NCBI GenBank assembly: GCA_012295275.1
Contig: CM022676.1
Span: 3,337,258-3,379,757 of the forward strand
Origin: Chrysomallon squamiferum
Taxonomy: Eukaryota > Mollusca > Gastropoda > Neomphalida > Peltospiridae
DNA: 42,500 bases
Reading direction: 5' to 3'
Under the pieces are notes generated by a model that did no database searches, was not told the origin of the DNA, and saw nothing but the letters and a program-made list of their open reading frames with translations. Numbering within the stretch: the stretch's first letter is position 1; each line of letters begins with the position of its first letter. Of the stretch, positions 21,127 to 32,677 are shown in pieces. A program made the translations under genes and the position numbers.

Positions 21127-21490
21127 CACTATTTTCCACGTGGTTTACTTCCGGCGACTAACACATCGCTTATTATTTCAAGACCGAATATTCCCGAACT
21201 TTCTCCGGTGGCGTTAAACTCGGAAATTTCACGACTCTTGCCGAAGTGAATCCGAAACCTCCTGAAGTTATTAGCTTTCACGAAAATAGAAACGGTGGCA
21301 GAAAGGCGATCGATTCTGGTATCTAAACCGTAATGCTATTTCGTGAAATCTTCGAATTTCAGAAGATTCAGGAATGCTGAGTGACAAATAAAGAGATTTG
21401 GAAGGAAATTATCGGTTTTACTGGATAGAAATAAAATATAGACGGCCTGAAGGTGAAATAACATCAGAGACAGTTTGACAAGAATCTGAA
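21127..21490. promoter_or_regulatory. Balanced-composition islet with E-box and ETS sites
   Basis: About 360 bases are free of microsatellites and carry a cluster of CpGs. CCACGTGG (21136-21143) is a palindromic E-box. ACTTCCGG (21147-21154), four bases later, is the ETS/GABP core-promoter motif. The word TTTCACGAAAA and its near-reverse TTTCGTGAAAT (about 21275 and 21340) form an imperfect inverted pair. A 49-codon plus frame ends at a TGA near 21248 and has no start or splice support. An enhancer or promoter is the likeliest reading. Confidence 0.4.
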
Positions 21491-22125
21491 TCTACTTCTG
21501 ATTTTGTTTAATTATTAGATTTGCATCACAGAAATATTTAAATTTTTGAACTGCTGAATTTTAGTGTAGTTTTGAAAATTAAGGCTAATTAACTTTTAAA
21601 TTTTATTCTATTATCATTCTTTATTTCTTGAGCATATGTGTATGTATGTGTATATGTATGTATGTATATGAATAAATGATAAGTTTATGTACGTGAAAAT
21701 ATTCACATATGTATATATATAACATTTTTGGTATGTGTATTTATTTATATCTATATTTATATAAATATTCCACATCAAACAGTAATGAAATCATTATCAC
21801 AAATCCGCTGTTAAGTTATAACTGTCAAATTATATTTAATCTATAAAATGTTCTATAGCATCATTCACGATTATTGTGCACAAAAACATTTATATTTGTG
21901 TGGAAAACAAAATATATTAATATAAGAACAGAAACAAAGTTTAAGGAAAAAAGAATAATATTTTAGATTAATTGATATATATATATATATATTATAATAG
22001 CTAATTTGAGGAATATAATTATATATGCTATGAAATTGCGTATTTTCTTCAAATACGTTATTATGTATTACTCAACATACTAAGTACTTTTTATAACTGT
22101 CTAATAAGTCAGATGTATAAATAGT

Positions 22126-22128
<3 letters not shown>
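21491..22128. other. A+T-rich DNA, no gene seen
   Basis: Includes a short TATG run (about 21638-21670) and a TA run (about 21977-21993). Confidence 0.6.

Positions 22129-22211
<83 letters not shown>
22129..22211. repeat. (TC)n microsatellite
   Basis: About 41 uninterrupted TC units. A looser TGTC/TCTG zone and ATAC/CA units (about 22340-22398) follow. Confidence 0.95.
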
Positions 22212-22217
<6 letters not shown>

Positions 22218-22721
22218 ATATGTAATAAACAGACGTTATAATTTAAAATTATAATCTGTCAATCTGTCTCTATCTGTCTTTCCTTCCGTTTCTGTCTCTA
22301 TTGTCTCTTAATTTGATGTACACAAACACGTATATACATGTACTCACATACACACGCATACATACATACATATACATATACATATAAGCATACATATTAT
22401 TATAATATTTATTTCAGCAATCAAAGCTGATAATTTCTAGATATGGAAAAAATATTAATTTTTCAAATACAAACGACTCTTCGTGTTTAAATAACGAGTT
22501 ATCAAACACGTTTTTATTCTTATTGTTTAAATCTTTTCTAACTTCACGTTTTAATGTCATTGTGGGTCTCACATTATATTTTCTCTTTACCTTTCTTATT
22601 TCTACTCAAACAGTCTTATAACATGTCCTTCAGTTACTTTAATCAAATGTTAAATATACTTTCTCTGATAATTCATCTTTGTAAAATGCTTTATTGTTTC
22701 ATCTTCAAGATTTGTTAAGAC

Positions 22722-22810
22722 TGTTATTATTATTGCTGTTTTTATTATTACTATTATTATTTTATGATTATTATTGTATTCATAGTGATTGTTATTGTTA
22801 TTATTGTTTC

Positions 22811-22840
<30 letters not shown>
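22722..22840. repeat. (TTA)n/(GTT)n triplet array
   Basis: Mixed TTA and GTT with TATG interruptions, ending in a pure TTA run. The poly-Asn reverse frame is the same array. Confidence 0.85.
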
Positions 22841-22842
<2 letters not shown>

Positions 22843-22935
22843 CTTAACTGCAATTACAATATAATTAAAATGTATTTTATATCTTACATAAACACACGCA
22901 CAAACTTTTCAATATTCCTTTCCTTTTCTTTCAGA

Positions 22936-23125
22936 GATTACATTATATTACATTACATTACATTACATTATATTATACTATATTACATTATATTATATTA
23001 TATTATATTATATTATATTATATTATATTATATTATATTATATTATATTATATTATATTATATTATATTATATTATATTATTTTATTTTATTTTATTTTA
23101 TATTACATTATATTATATTATATAT
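22936..23125. repeat. (TATTA)n pentanucleotide array
   Basis: About 38 five-base units, first TTACA/TTATA mixtures, then pure TATTA, with a short TTTTA block near 23080-23100. It gives a period-five frame rich in Tyr and Ile that is not a gene. Confidence 0.95.
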
Positions 23126-23218
23126 AAAATATCATGTATATATGTTTTGTTTTTCTATGGCTTTAGCGGCAATTAAAGAGAAAAACCGACATAAAATATA
23201 CGTGAATCAAATCCAACC

Positions 23219-23322
23219 TCCTACCCGCCCAACCAGCCACCCACCCACCCAAGCAGAGACATACACAGTCAGACAGACAAACACACAGACAGAGAGAGAC
23301 ACACACACACACACACACACAG
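23219..23322. repeat. C-rich CCACC run, then CAGA/(AC)n
   Basis: Short CCAC/ACCC repeats near 23221-23252 are unusually C-rich for this window. CAGA and AC repeats follow to about 23322. Frames on both strands are repeat-driven. Confidence 0.8.
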
Positions 23323-23638
23323 ACATCTGCTGTTTCCATTCTTCTCGCTTGTCATTTATCAAACACACAGAATAAACCCTAACCGTATCTGCGGTTTGCC
23401 TATCCTTTCTTTTTTTTTTTTCTTCGGTTTTTATCTCAGTGTATGGAAATGATTCAGAGTACAAAATGTGAGATATAAATTGTATGTATACAACCACAAT
23501 CACGTGTCCGCGGTTTGACTGTTTTGTGTTTCTTAGTGGGGAGGAGAGGGAGAATTTAGTGTAGCTGAGTTAATCACATACAGATAAATACACTTGTTAC
23601 CTCAAACCTCAGACACACAAAGAACATTTTCTAAAGAT

Positions 23639-23671
23639 CATCTGTCTATCTATCAGTCTATCTATCTATCA

Positions 23672-23722
<51 letters not shown>

Positions 23723-23829
23723 ACGCACCGTTTGGGAAACTATAATTATATTAAAGTAAGTGTTATTGTACTATTGCAATATAAAAAAAACTTATGCTTT
23801 TTTTTTAACAAAACAAATCAAAATAATAA

Positions 23830-23897
<68 letters not shown>
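23639..23897. repeat. (ATCT)n(AC)n and (GA)n microsatellites
   Basis: ATCT units pass into AC units (about 23672-23719). Unique A+T-rich sequence follows, then about 30 GA units (23838-23897). Confidence 0.92.
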
Positions 23898-23900
<3 letters not shown>

Positions 23901-24060
23901 ATTATATTATTTTAGTGGAATATTTTTGAAGTAATAATGTTAATAATGATATTGATGATGATAATCGTTTTGATCAAGACAAAACAAAACGTGTCTATTA
24001 ACCGAAATAATAACTGAATTTGAGAACAAAAAAAAAAAAATATTTATTAAATAAATGCAG

Positions 24061-24170
24061 TCTTAGTGATGGACTTAGAACAGAAATGAATCTACCGCGA
24101 GTACATCAGCACTGTTCAGTGGGAAAATTCTGGAGGGGGCACTGGGCTCAGTAAGTGTCAGTATATATTT
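24061..24170. other. Small balanced-composition patch
   Basis: Around 110 bases of non-repetitive, G-richer sequence (including GGAGGGGGCACTGGG near 24132). No start, splice pair or named motif supports a function. Confidence 0.4.
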
Positions 24171-24337
24171 AAAATACGTAATGTGTGTGTCAGACATTAA
24201 CGAAAGAAAATATTTATCAAATCGACGATCTGTTTATTTATTTTATTGTTATTATTATTTTTAAAAGGTTCATGCCAAAAAGTGACACTTTATTTATTTA
24301 TTTTGACAGCATCTTTACAAAAATATTTAACTTGTTA

Positions 24338-24364
<27 letters not shown>
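24338..24364. repeat. T27 homopolymer
   Basis: Uninterrupted T run. The nearby TTTTGCAG at 24408 looks like a splice acceptor but leads into another T run. Confidence 0.9.
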
Positions 24365-24368
<4 letters not shown>

Positions 24369-24446
24369 GTAAATGTTGTATAAAGAATATATATTTATCA
24401 TTTTGCAGTCAGCAGGGAGTAGCATTATTTTTTTTTTTTTATTGAA

Positions 24447-24448
<2 letters not shown>

Positions 24449-24521
<73 letters not shown>

Positions 24522-24617
24522 ATATTAAACGTAAGGAATAAATAAAATAGAATAGAATAAATAGAATAGAATAGAATAGAATAGAATAGAATAAAATAAA
24601 ATAAAATAAAATAAAAC
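24449..24617. repeat. (CT)n then (AATAG)n/(AATAA)n pentamers
   Basis: A CT run (24449-24517) is followed by AATAG units (about 24537-24590) that change to AAAAT units to about 24617. Confidence 0.92.
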
Positions 24618-24670
24618 AGCAACACTAAATAATTATGTACTAACACTAACCGCTTTTGTAAGTTCTTAAG

Positions 24671-24680
24671 CCACGCCCAC
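24671..24680 (+). promoter_or_regulatory. KLF/EGR-type site in a small G+C-richer patch
   Basis: CCACGCCCAC matches the EGR and KLF consensus. It lies in a patch of about 80 bases (24640-24725) with balanced composition. An isolated motif, so weak evidence. Confidence 0.25.
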
Positions 24681-24864
24681 CCAGACTGGTGGTGTTTTCC
24701 TCCAAGTCAATAAGGATACGTCAACATTTAATTATAAATAATTAAGTTATAAGTACTGCAGTATGTCCGATAAACATTTCTTTTCAGTCTGATTCAATGT
24801 TTATGTGTTTTATAATATTTTATAAAACTGTTTTGGTTGAAATATATTACGGTAAGAAAAGACA

Positions 24865-24985
24865 AAAAAAAAAAAAAAAAAAAAATGTAAGTAAAGAAAT
24901 AATAATAAAATTATAATTAATAAAATAAATAAAAATAATAATAACAAATTATAAACTAACTAACTAAATAAATAAATAAATAAAA
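24865..24985. repeat. Poly-A and AAT/AAAT tract
   Basis: An A run of about 21 with AATA and AAAT repeats after it. Confidence 0.85.
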
Positions 24986-25232
24986 GTGTGACAGTAATAA
25001 TAATAAATACAAATAACAGGACAAAACTGACGTGAATAAATTATGATAATCGGTTTAAATTATCTACGTTATTTTAATAAATGAAGGCGTTACTTAGTTC
25101 GACATTTTGTAATTTGTTTTATACAAATATCAATAACTGTTTTTCACGTTATAAATATCAAACTAACGATCAGACGAGAAAATTCTAATCAAAATATTTT
25201 CACCAAATGTGAAAAATAATTTGAAGATTTTT

Positions 25233-25278
25233 GCGCGTGTGTGTGTGTTTGCGCGCGTGTATGTGTGTTTGCGCGCGC
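25233..25278. other. Potential Z-DNA tract
   Basis: Three alternating purine-pyrimidine blocks are separated by TTT: GCGCGTGTGTGTGTGT, GCGCGCGTGTATGTGTGT and GCGCGCGC. Alternating CG/TG favours left-handed DNA. The block plus TTT spacer looks tandemly duplicated. It is the only such GC-alternating tract in the window. Confidence 0.75.
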
Positions 25279-25516
25279 TGGCGGTTAACATCTATCTGTT
25301 GTATGTATCATAGCACAGAGAAATGTGTAAAAATAAATATTCAGAAAAATAAGGAAAAACAAAACATTAGAATTAAGATTCTTGTAATAACTGTATTATT
25401 TGTTCGTGTAGTAGTAATAGTAGTAACAGTAACGGCTATAAATGTAGTATTAGAAAAAATATTTTAAAAATATTATTAAAAATCTTGTTTTGATTAAAAT
25501 TATTAACCAGTATAGC

Positions 25517-25518
<2 letters not shown>

Positions 25519-25608
<90 letters not shown>

Positions 25609-25630
25609 AAGTAGTAGTAGTAGTAGTAGA
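25519..25630. repeat. (TTA)n switching to (TAG)n
   Basis: About nine TTA units change by one base into about 28 TAG units with a single GAA interruption. Poly-Thr/Asn on the reverse strand is this array. Confidence 0.95.
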
Positions 25631-25696
25631 TAACAGCAACGGAAACTTATAACATATTATGAAAACAATTTCTTATTAATATTATTTTTATTGTTA

Positions 25697-25723
25697 TTAT
25701 TATTATTATTATTGATACTGTAT

Positions 25724-25762
<39 letters not shown>

Positions 25763-25775
25763 TTTTTTTTTTTAC
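25697..25775. repeat. (TTA)n then (TTTA)n
   Basis: TTA units followed by about twelve TTTA units and a T run. Confidence 0.9.
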
Positions 25776-26172
25776 TTTTGTTAATAAAAATGTTTTATTA
25801 TGAAATAATAATTAACCAATTTAATGTTTTCTCGCTGTTTATAATAATAATAATAATAATGTATACACAATACAAATTACAATTATCCATTAGAATATAT
25901 TTTATTAGTTCTTTTGTTTTTCTGTTTTCTTTTCTTTTTTATTATTATTCTTTTTCTTTTTTTTTCAGATTACTTATATTAATAATGTTTATTTATTTTT
26001 ACAACGTTTCTTGCTGTTTTGTTGGGCTTTTTTTCTCAAGATAAAATCCATGATATTTTTATCCGTCAGAAATATAAGATTTTAATTTTAAAGACAAATA
26101 GAGTGTGTTTTGTAATACATTAATAAATATATACATATTGTTACATAGAACATGGAACATGTAAATTTATAA

Positions 26173-26203
<31 letters not shown>

Positions 26204-26530
26204 AAATAATAATAATCAACTTTAAACGAAGGTAAATTATAGACACATTAATATTTCGTATTATACGGAAATTTGTTTATCTTCATATTTATTTATATAT
26301 ATATTTATTTATTCATTCATTGATTGATTCATTCATTCTTTTAAATTATTCGTTTTCTTTGTTGTTTGCGTATGTTGTTACTGTTCGCTTATTTATTTAT
26401 ATAATTTATTTATTAAATTGTTGATTGATTGGTTTATTAATTTATTTATTTATGTGGGTTTTTTTTTCTGAATATATTATAAATATCGGATAAATTACTA
26501 AAACTACACATCAGTGAAAATGTTATTTTG
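25776..26530. other. A+T-rich DNA with short AAT/TTTA runs, no gene seen
   Basis: AAT runs near 25842-25861 and 26178-26214, TTTA and ATTC runs near 26290-26460. The poly-Phe/Ile frame at 25691-26044 is low-complexity. Confidence 0.65.
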
Positions 26531-26548
26531 TTATTATTATTATTATTT

Positions 26549-26590
<42 letters not shown>

Positions 26591-26943
26591 AATGTATTTT
26601 TAATCATTTATTTTAATCACGCACAACTTTGTTTAATTTTATTTTTAATATTTTTTAATAATTAGAAAGAAAATAATTAAGTTTTTAAAAGGAAAATTAA
26701 GAACAGTAACAACATAAATAATAATAATAATAATAATGATAATAATAATAACTGTAGTAGTAGTAGTAGAAGTAGTAGTAAAAAAGATAATGAAGAAAAA
26801 AGAAAGAAAGAAAGAAATAAAAGGCTGTTTCAACGGGTACATTGAACTAAAATTCTGAAATAGAAAGTTGATGAGAAAAATAATGATTTATTATTTACCC
26901 AGTGATTAGAATAAAAGATACTGAAAAGGAAAATGAAGTAAAT

Positions 26944-27015
<72 letters not shown>
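26531..27015. repeat. (TTA)n(TA)n, AAT/TAG/AAGA and (AG)n tracts
   Basis: TTA and TA occupy 26531-26588, mixed AAT, TAG and AAGA units about 26718-26818, and a pure AG run of about 33 units 26950-27015. Unique A+T-rich sequence lies between. Confidence 0.85.
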
Positions 27016-27018
<3 letters not shown>

Positions 27019-27228
27019 TATCTTGAAAAATAAAGATAAAAAGAAAAAAAAGAAAAGAAAAGAAGAATTAAATAAATGCTGTTTCCTCGGACATGTCACG
27101 ACAATAAACAACATTTGAAACACCCTTTTCTCCTAATATATATATAAAGAAGAAAAAAAAAAAAAAAAAAAATTACCCAGACATATACAAAATATTAAAT
27201 AGGATGCGTCTAAATAATATAAAAATAA

Positions 27229-27519
27229 AATCATACGAAATATCAAAAACTTCCTAACGACAACGTGAATGACATATCTGCCCTCTTAGACCCAGAGGTT
27301 GACGTAGCCAGCAACAACGCGACCACGAAGCCAGACGAAACATCACAACACCATTTTGTTAAAGATAATATATCGAAATCTGCAGACACACACACACACA
27401 CACTAACACTAACAAGATTTGGTCAAATTTTTCGTTTAGGAAACAAAAATAAAAAAGGTTTCATACCTGTTAAAGCTTTCGTTCGAAACTCGGAGTCTTC
27501 TGTTGACGGAGGATTTTAA
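27229..27519 (+). other. Open frame without Met start, unknown
   Basis: A 96-codon plus frame with no in-frame ATG. It has mixed composition in the first half (acidic, with DPEVD), an AC-repeat-derived THTHTLTLT stretch, then a basic segment (NKNKKG) and the end SSVDGGF. CTGCCCTCTTAGACCCAG near 27275-27292 could act as a splice acceptor inside it. No donor or family is recognised. It lies just upstream of the CpG-richer islet, so it may be an unrelated random frame. Confidence 0.12.
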
Positions 27520-27564
27520 TTTTTTTAATTTTTAGTTTTCTTTTCTTTTTTTTTTTTTTCGTTC

Positions 27565-28150
27565 TTATCGGCAGAATCTTGTCGATAAAGCTAGACTCCA
27601 TAAACCCGGCGAGAGCCGAGACTGACTTGCGTGGGACCCGCCATATTCAGCGAAAACTCAACGCCAAACCAGTGCCCTAGATAATGAACAACTTCGAACA
27701 TAAGCAAGAAAATCAATAACTTTCAACTCTGCTGATAATTGTAACAAACTAATTGTTAAATTATGTCGATATCTGCAACATATTGCATACCGTTAATCTC
27801 TGCGTTGCCGATTTCCCGCCGTCCTATTTTGTCTCGCGGAGTGATTCGCCGGCAGCGCGGCCGTGGATAATTTATGTCTGGCAAGGAATTTAAGTGAACC
27901 AATCAAACCGAAGCAGTTAAAATCAGGCGACATTTAAAAGTAATTACTTACGATTTTTGCCAAATTTAAAAGAAATGCATTGATTGAAACCCCCTGTTTG
28001 GTATTTTTGTATTTATTTTAACGCCATTTGGAAATCTGCGTTTTATTCGTTAATTATAGATTGTTCTATTTTGTTCCAGATTGTTCCACTGTCGAGCGAC
28101 ATAGCGCAAGCTTACACCGATAGTTGTCTGCTAAAAGTGAGATATTTATA
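27565..28150. promoter_or_regulatory. CpG-richer islet with E2F, CCAAT and YY1-like sites
   Basis: This is the longest G+C-richer stretch of the window, with dense CpGs especially at 27603-27660 and 27800-27870. Sites seen are CGCCAT (27639-27644, minus-strand ATGGCG), TTTCCCGCC (27812-27820, E2F type) and CCAAT (27899-27903). An imperfect tandem AGATTGTTC repeats near 28059 and 28079. A 17-codon minus frame starts at the ATGGCG but is too short to call. A promoter, first non-coding exon or conserved enhancer is the likeliest reading. Confidence 0.45.
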
Positions 28151-28245
28151 GTACTTTCTCTCATTCCTCTACATTTTCTATTATTCTTAGATAAATGTTA
28201 AAAAATAAAAAAAATGAATTTGTTTAAAAAAAAAATAATAATAAT

Positions 28246-28602
28246 AAAATAATAAATAAAAATAAATAAATAAATAAATAATATAAAATAAAACTAAAAT
28301 TTAAAAAAAAAATATATATATATATATTAAATAAAGCCAGAATATAAAATTCATAAATTTATCTTTTAATTATATTTACCTTCATTTCAGTTATTTTTGT
28401 TATAAATTATAAGATATACACATCCATTACTTAAGGAAAGATCATCTTAATTTAAAATATCTAATTAAAAAAGTAATCATTTAATTTATTTCATTTTATT
28501 TTTCAATCTTATTTCTCAAAGTGTTACTGTCGATTTCTTCATCTAATTATTTACATTAATTCACAGATAAATAAAAAAATATGGCGTGCAAATACAGTGA
28601 GA

Positions 28603-28672
<70 letters not shown>

Positions 28673-28674
28673 GA
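28246..28674. repeat. AAAT tract, short (TA)n and (GA)n
   Basis: AAAT/AAT at about 28230-28290, TA at about 28313-28326, then about 32 GA units (28608-28674). ATGGCG occurs at 28581-28586, just before the GA run. Confidence 0.85.
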
Positions 28675-29560
28675 ATTTTCAAAAATTATAGTCAATAATC
28701 AGTTTTACTTCATATGACACCAACACATACAATATAAGGCATAATAAGATTTTTACCTTCAAATAGAACATAATTAATTATATATGTAATTATTAAACAG
28801 TCTTATAATATATTAACTGAAATTTCATATAAAACAGTTTAAATATCACTCAAGAAATTTTCGCATAACAGTAAATTAACAGATGGTTTGTGTTGATTCA
28901 TCACTGTAAATTTCATATATCTATAACTACGTACCTCTCACAAACTAATACTGTGTTGATGTTACTGACATTGTACATGTAATGATGACGACGTCGACGC
29001 TGATGCACTGAAATTAAATATAAAAAATAATGGGGGGAAAAAGCCATTACATCGTGGCTCTTAAAATAATTAAAAATTTTAACACATGTAAATTAAAATA
29101 GATGGCAAAATGATTGGGAAGAACACATTAAGTGAAGTTTCGGCAGGTAGACAGAGAGGAATAACAAAACTGAAAAAAAAACTTCCTCCTGCAACTTATA
29201 GAAATAAATTTTATTTAATAATTATGCAAAGTACAGAGATACCTTTTACTATAACCTTCTGACTCGTACACGAACTAATTAATAAATTTAAAAAACTACA
29301 CATTTCTCCATTCGTTTTTGTAAGTCAGCAGCAAAATGTATTTAAAGACAGTTTTAATGTATTTAAAAACAGAGATATCATGTTATGCTAATGGGATAAT
29401 CAGAGTTAAATGTATTCTGTTTATTTCATGTAAGTAATTCAGTCATAAAACATTCATTACATTCCTAGCCACACTTAATGCAAATATTTTATTTAAAAAA
29501 ATTGAGTTAAATATATATGCAGATCGATTTACTTGAAGAAATTGACAGATGGATGAATAG
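28675..29560. other. Unique A+T-rich DNA, no gene seen
   Basis: Nearly 900 bases with few repeats. A small CpG cluster, GACGACGTCGACGC, lies at about 28987-29000. No convincing frame or splice pair. Confidence 0.6.
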
Positions 29561-29892
29561 CTAGGTAGATAGATATAGAGACAGACTATCTATATAGATA
29601 AATAGAGATAGAGAGATAGACAGATATATAGATATATAGATAGACAGATAGATATATAGATAGACAGAAAGATAGATATATAGATAGATAGATAGAGAGA
29701 TAAACAGATATATAGATATATAGATAGACAGATAGATATCTAGATATATAGATAGACAGAAAGATACATATATAGATAGACAGATAGATAGATATATAGA
29801 TAGACAGCTAGAGAGATTGAAAGATTGAAAGGTAGATAGCCAGATAGAGAGAGATAGGTAGGTAGGTACGTACGTATGTAGATATATAGAAG
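29561..29892. repeat. GATA/GACA/GATATA repeat field
   Basis: Over 300 bases of GATA units mixed with GACA and ATATAGA. Frames rich in Ser, Ile and Tyr on the reverse strand are repeat artefacts. Confidence 0.9.
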
Positions 29893-30199
29893 TAAGTAAG
29901 GAAGGAGGAATGAATGGATAGACGAATGGATGGATATGCAATTATACAGGCATAGAAATATCGAAACTTTGTATAAAAACAGAGATACACTGACTGACTG
30001 ATTTATAAAACTGATTAATAGAGAGAGACAATGAAAGACACAATGACAAAGTTAGTAAAACGAATAATGTTAAACAGAGAGATGAAAAGAGAGATAGAGA
30101 CAAACAAACAGAAAAGTAATGCAACTAAACTACAGATAAAAAAAAAAAAAGAAAAAAAAAGAGTAGTAATTGACTCGACAGATATTTAGATGAAATAAC

Positions 30200-30252
30200 A
30201 GAGGAACTAAGAAACAGACAGGCAGACAGAGAGACAGACAGACAGACAGACC
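30200..30252. repeat. AGAC repeat
   Basis: CAGA/GACA units. The flanks (29990-30200) hold looser GAGA-like sequence. Confidence 0.8.
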
Positions 30253-30424
30253 GACATACTTTTCAGAAAAAAAGATCGAAGCTAGATAGACGCAACAACA
30301 TATTATTATGTCACATTTCTAACAATCATTTTGAAATAATGCACTGCAAGATTTTCATCAATGTCTGTTTTTTGTTTCTACTCCGAAACTACACGTAAAC
30401 AGCAAGCAACAGTAAAATATCAAC

Positions 30425-30490
<66 letters not shown>

Positions 30491-30502
30491 ATATATATAT
30501 TT
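30425..30502. repeat. (ATCT)n then (TA)n
   Basis: About sixteen ATCT units followed by a short TA run. Confidence 0.95.
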
Positions 30503-30718
30503 GATAATTAAAATCTATTTTTTCTCTATTCGATTGTTTTAAAGAAATTTTCATACACACATACATGAAATTAAACTATTCTTACAGTATTTTTTTTTTT
30601 TTCAATTAATTAATGTATATCTAAATTTAATTTTTTTTTTTTTTTTTAATCTTTAATTTACGAAGAGAATTTTAAGTAAAAAGTGTTAAAAGAGATCCCG
30701 ATAACGTCACTGACATTG

Positions 30719-30719
<1 letters not shown>

Positions 30720-30752
<33 letters not shown>

Positions 30753-30772
30753 TATCACCATGATCATCATCA
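30720..30772. repeat. (ATC)n triplet array
   Basis: About ten pure ATC units then imperfect ones. Confidence 0.9.
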
Positions 30773-31100
30773 GCATTACAAAATTACAGCTACTTTAAAA
30801 GTTTTCACAACGTTTTGCTTACACATCAAAGATATTTAAATATGCATTTCAACAGATTTGATAACGTAGATGTCGTCGTAATAGTAGCAGCACACACCAG
30901 CAGCTACTTTGATGTCGAACGCCTCTTTTTATAATCACTGTTTGCGAATGACAAGTTGTTTTAAAATAAATTAAAGTTCTAGAATTTACATAAAACACAC
31001 TGAGAATCGAAACAGTCAACAATAAGCACATTCTGAAAACCCATTCACTTTAAATCACAACAACAACAAATGATAATGTTGATGATAATAAAAATATTAT
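30773..31100. other. Unique stretch, no gene seen
   Basis: Moderately complex sequence. A 60-codon reverse frame (30849-31031) of ordinary composition has no splice or start support. Confidence 0.5.
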
Positions 31101-31101
31101 T

Positions 31102-31118
31102 AAAATATAAATTATCAT

Positions 31119-31153
<35 letters not shown>

Positions 31154-31465
31154 AAATAATAATAATAATAATAATGATAATAATAATAATAAAAAAATAA
31201 TAATAATAATGATGATGATCATAATAATAATAGCAAAATCAACAATAGCAATGACAAAAACAATAACTACATCAGCAACAAAACAATTAGAACAAAGCAG
31301 AGCAAAAGACATTTCAAATATTGCTTTATAGAGCGACTAAATACATTTTTTTTTTTTAAAGTAGAAAAAAGTAAGAAAGAAAAAAATAAAGAAAGAAAAG
31401 TAAAGATTAAAAAAAAATATAGAAAACAAAGATAAAGCAGATTCGACAACATAATCGTCGTCATT
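31102..31465. repeat. AAT/ATG/CAA triplets and A-rich purine tract
   Basis: AAT arrays with ATG interruptions reach about 31230. Loose CAA triplets and A/G-rich sequence follow. Confidence 0.8.
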
Positions 31466-31569
31466 AGCAACTACAACAACAACATTTCACCATCGAACAG
31501 AAAGTGTCAATGATCTTTCTAAAATAAATACTAAAACTGCTTTTATTTGGTAGAGGTTCTGTCGTTCTT

Positions 31570-31578
31570 ATGATTATG

Positions 31579-31663
<85 letters not shown>

Positions 31664-31812
31664 TTGTTGTTGTTGTTGTTGTTTATACTGTTCTTTTTAG
31701 TATTGCTAGACTGTTGTTTTAATTTCATTATTTTCTTTAAAAGCATTGCTATTAGGACTGTTATACTGGTGTTGTTGTTATTATTATTGTTGTTGTTGTT
31801 TTTCTTATTATT

Positions 31813-31860
<48 letters not shown>
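31570..31860. repeat. (TTA)n-(GTA)n-(GTT)n and second TTA/GTT block
   Basis: TTA units switch to GTA (about 31627-31663) and then GTT (31664-31684). After about 90 unique bases, GTT and TTA arrays resume at 31771-31860. Confidence 0.92.
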
Positions 31861-31917
31861 AACAAAATAATTATGCAAAAATTTCTGAACGTATCGATAA
31901 TTATTATTTTAAAGAAA

Positions 31918-32038
31918 AGTGATGATGATGATAATGTTAAAGATGATGATTATAATGATAATGATGATCATAAGTACATTATTTTGTATTTTAGAAATTA
32001 TTCTTAGAAAAAAACAAGATATAAAAAATGTTTTTCAG

Positions 32039-32090
<52 letters not shown>

Positions 32091-32172
32091 CAACCACAAC
32101 AACAACAGCAACAATGACAATAACAATAACAATAAGAACAACGAACAACAACAACAACAAAATAATAATAAA
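31918..32172. repeat. ATG runs, then (AAT)n-(AAC)n
   Basis: ATG/AAT triplets near 31918-31975. A pure AAT array (about 32040-32087) becomes AAC and mixed triplets to 32172. Confidence 0.9.
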
Positions 32173-32277
32173 AAAACAACAAGAATCATAAAAATACCTA
32201 AAAAAATATATGCAATTCAGAAATCTAAAGGAGTTTGAAATATCTGCAAAATAATTAAATTTTAAAAATCAATAATA

Positions 32278-32580
32278 ATTGGATAATATTATCCAATGAC
32301 TGATGGTTTCTCTCCCAGTCGATGAGTAATCTGCGACATTTAAATGTAGTCCGGCATGTATTACTACGCCACGTGAACTCTGCACGGTCTTTCTTGTAAT
32401 TTAAAAGACAAAATGACATCACCTGGCCTGGTTAGATTTTCTTCACGCATTTTTATATTTTTAAATTTAATTTATGCGTTCTCTTGAAATGAGGGTGTAT
32501 CACCGATTTCAAGAAAGAAAGGGGACTGTTGTTAAAATGGGGTATTGTTAACCGAAATGTGCATGGTTTGTAGGTGCATA
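32278..32580. promoter_or_regulatory. Islet with 20-bp perfect palindrome, E-boxes and stem-loop
   Basis: ATTGGATAATATTATCCAAT at 32278-32297 is a perfect 20-base palindrome placing a CCAAT box on each strand. ACATTTAAATGT (32336-32347) is a second palindrome. CACGTG (32370-32375) and CACCTG (about 32424) are E-boxes. A compound stem-loop at 32483-32513 pairs CTTGAAAT with ATTTCAAG and, inside it, GGTG with CACC. The sequence is free of microsatellites between dense triplet arrays. Regulatory role inferred. Confidence 0.4.
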
Positions 32581-32605
32581 GGAAGGAGAATATGGGTATA
32601 CGGGT

Positions 32606-32606
<1 letters not shown>

Positions 32607-32677
<71 letters not shown>

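Noticed and set aside
22789-23127. 112-codon frame
   Set aside because: Mostly the TATTA pentamer array, a period-five repeat read in three.
29561-29941. 126-codon Ser/Ile/Tyr-rich reverse frame as a membrane protein
   Set aside because: GATA/GACA repeat translation. The apparent periodicity is that of the DNA.
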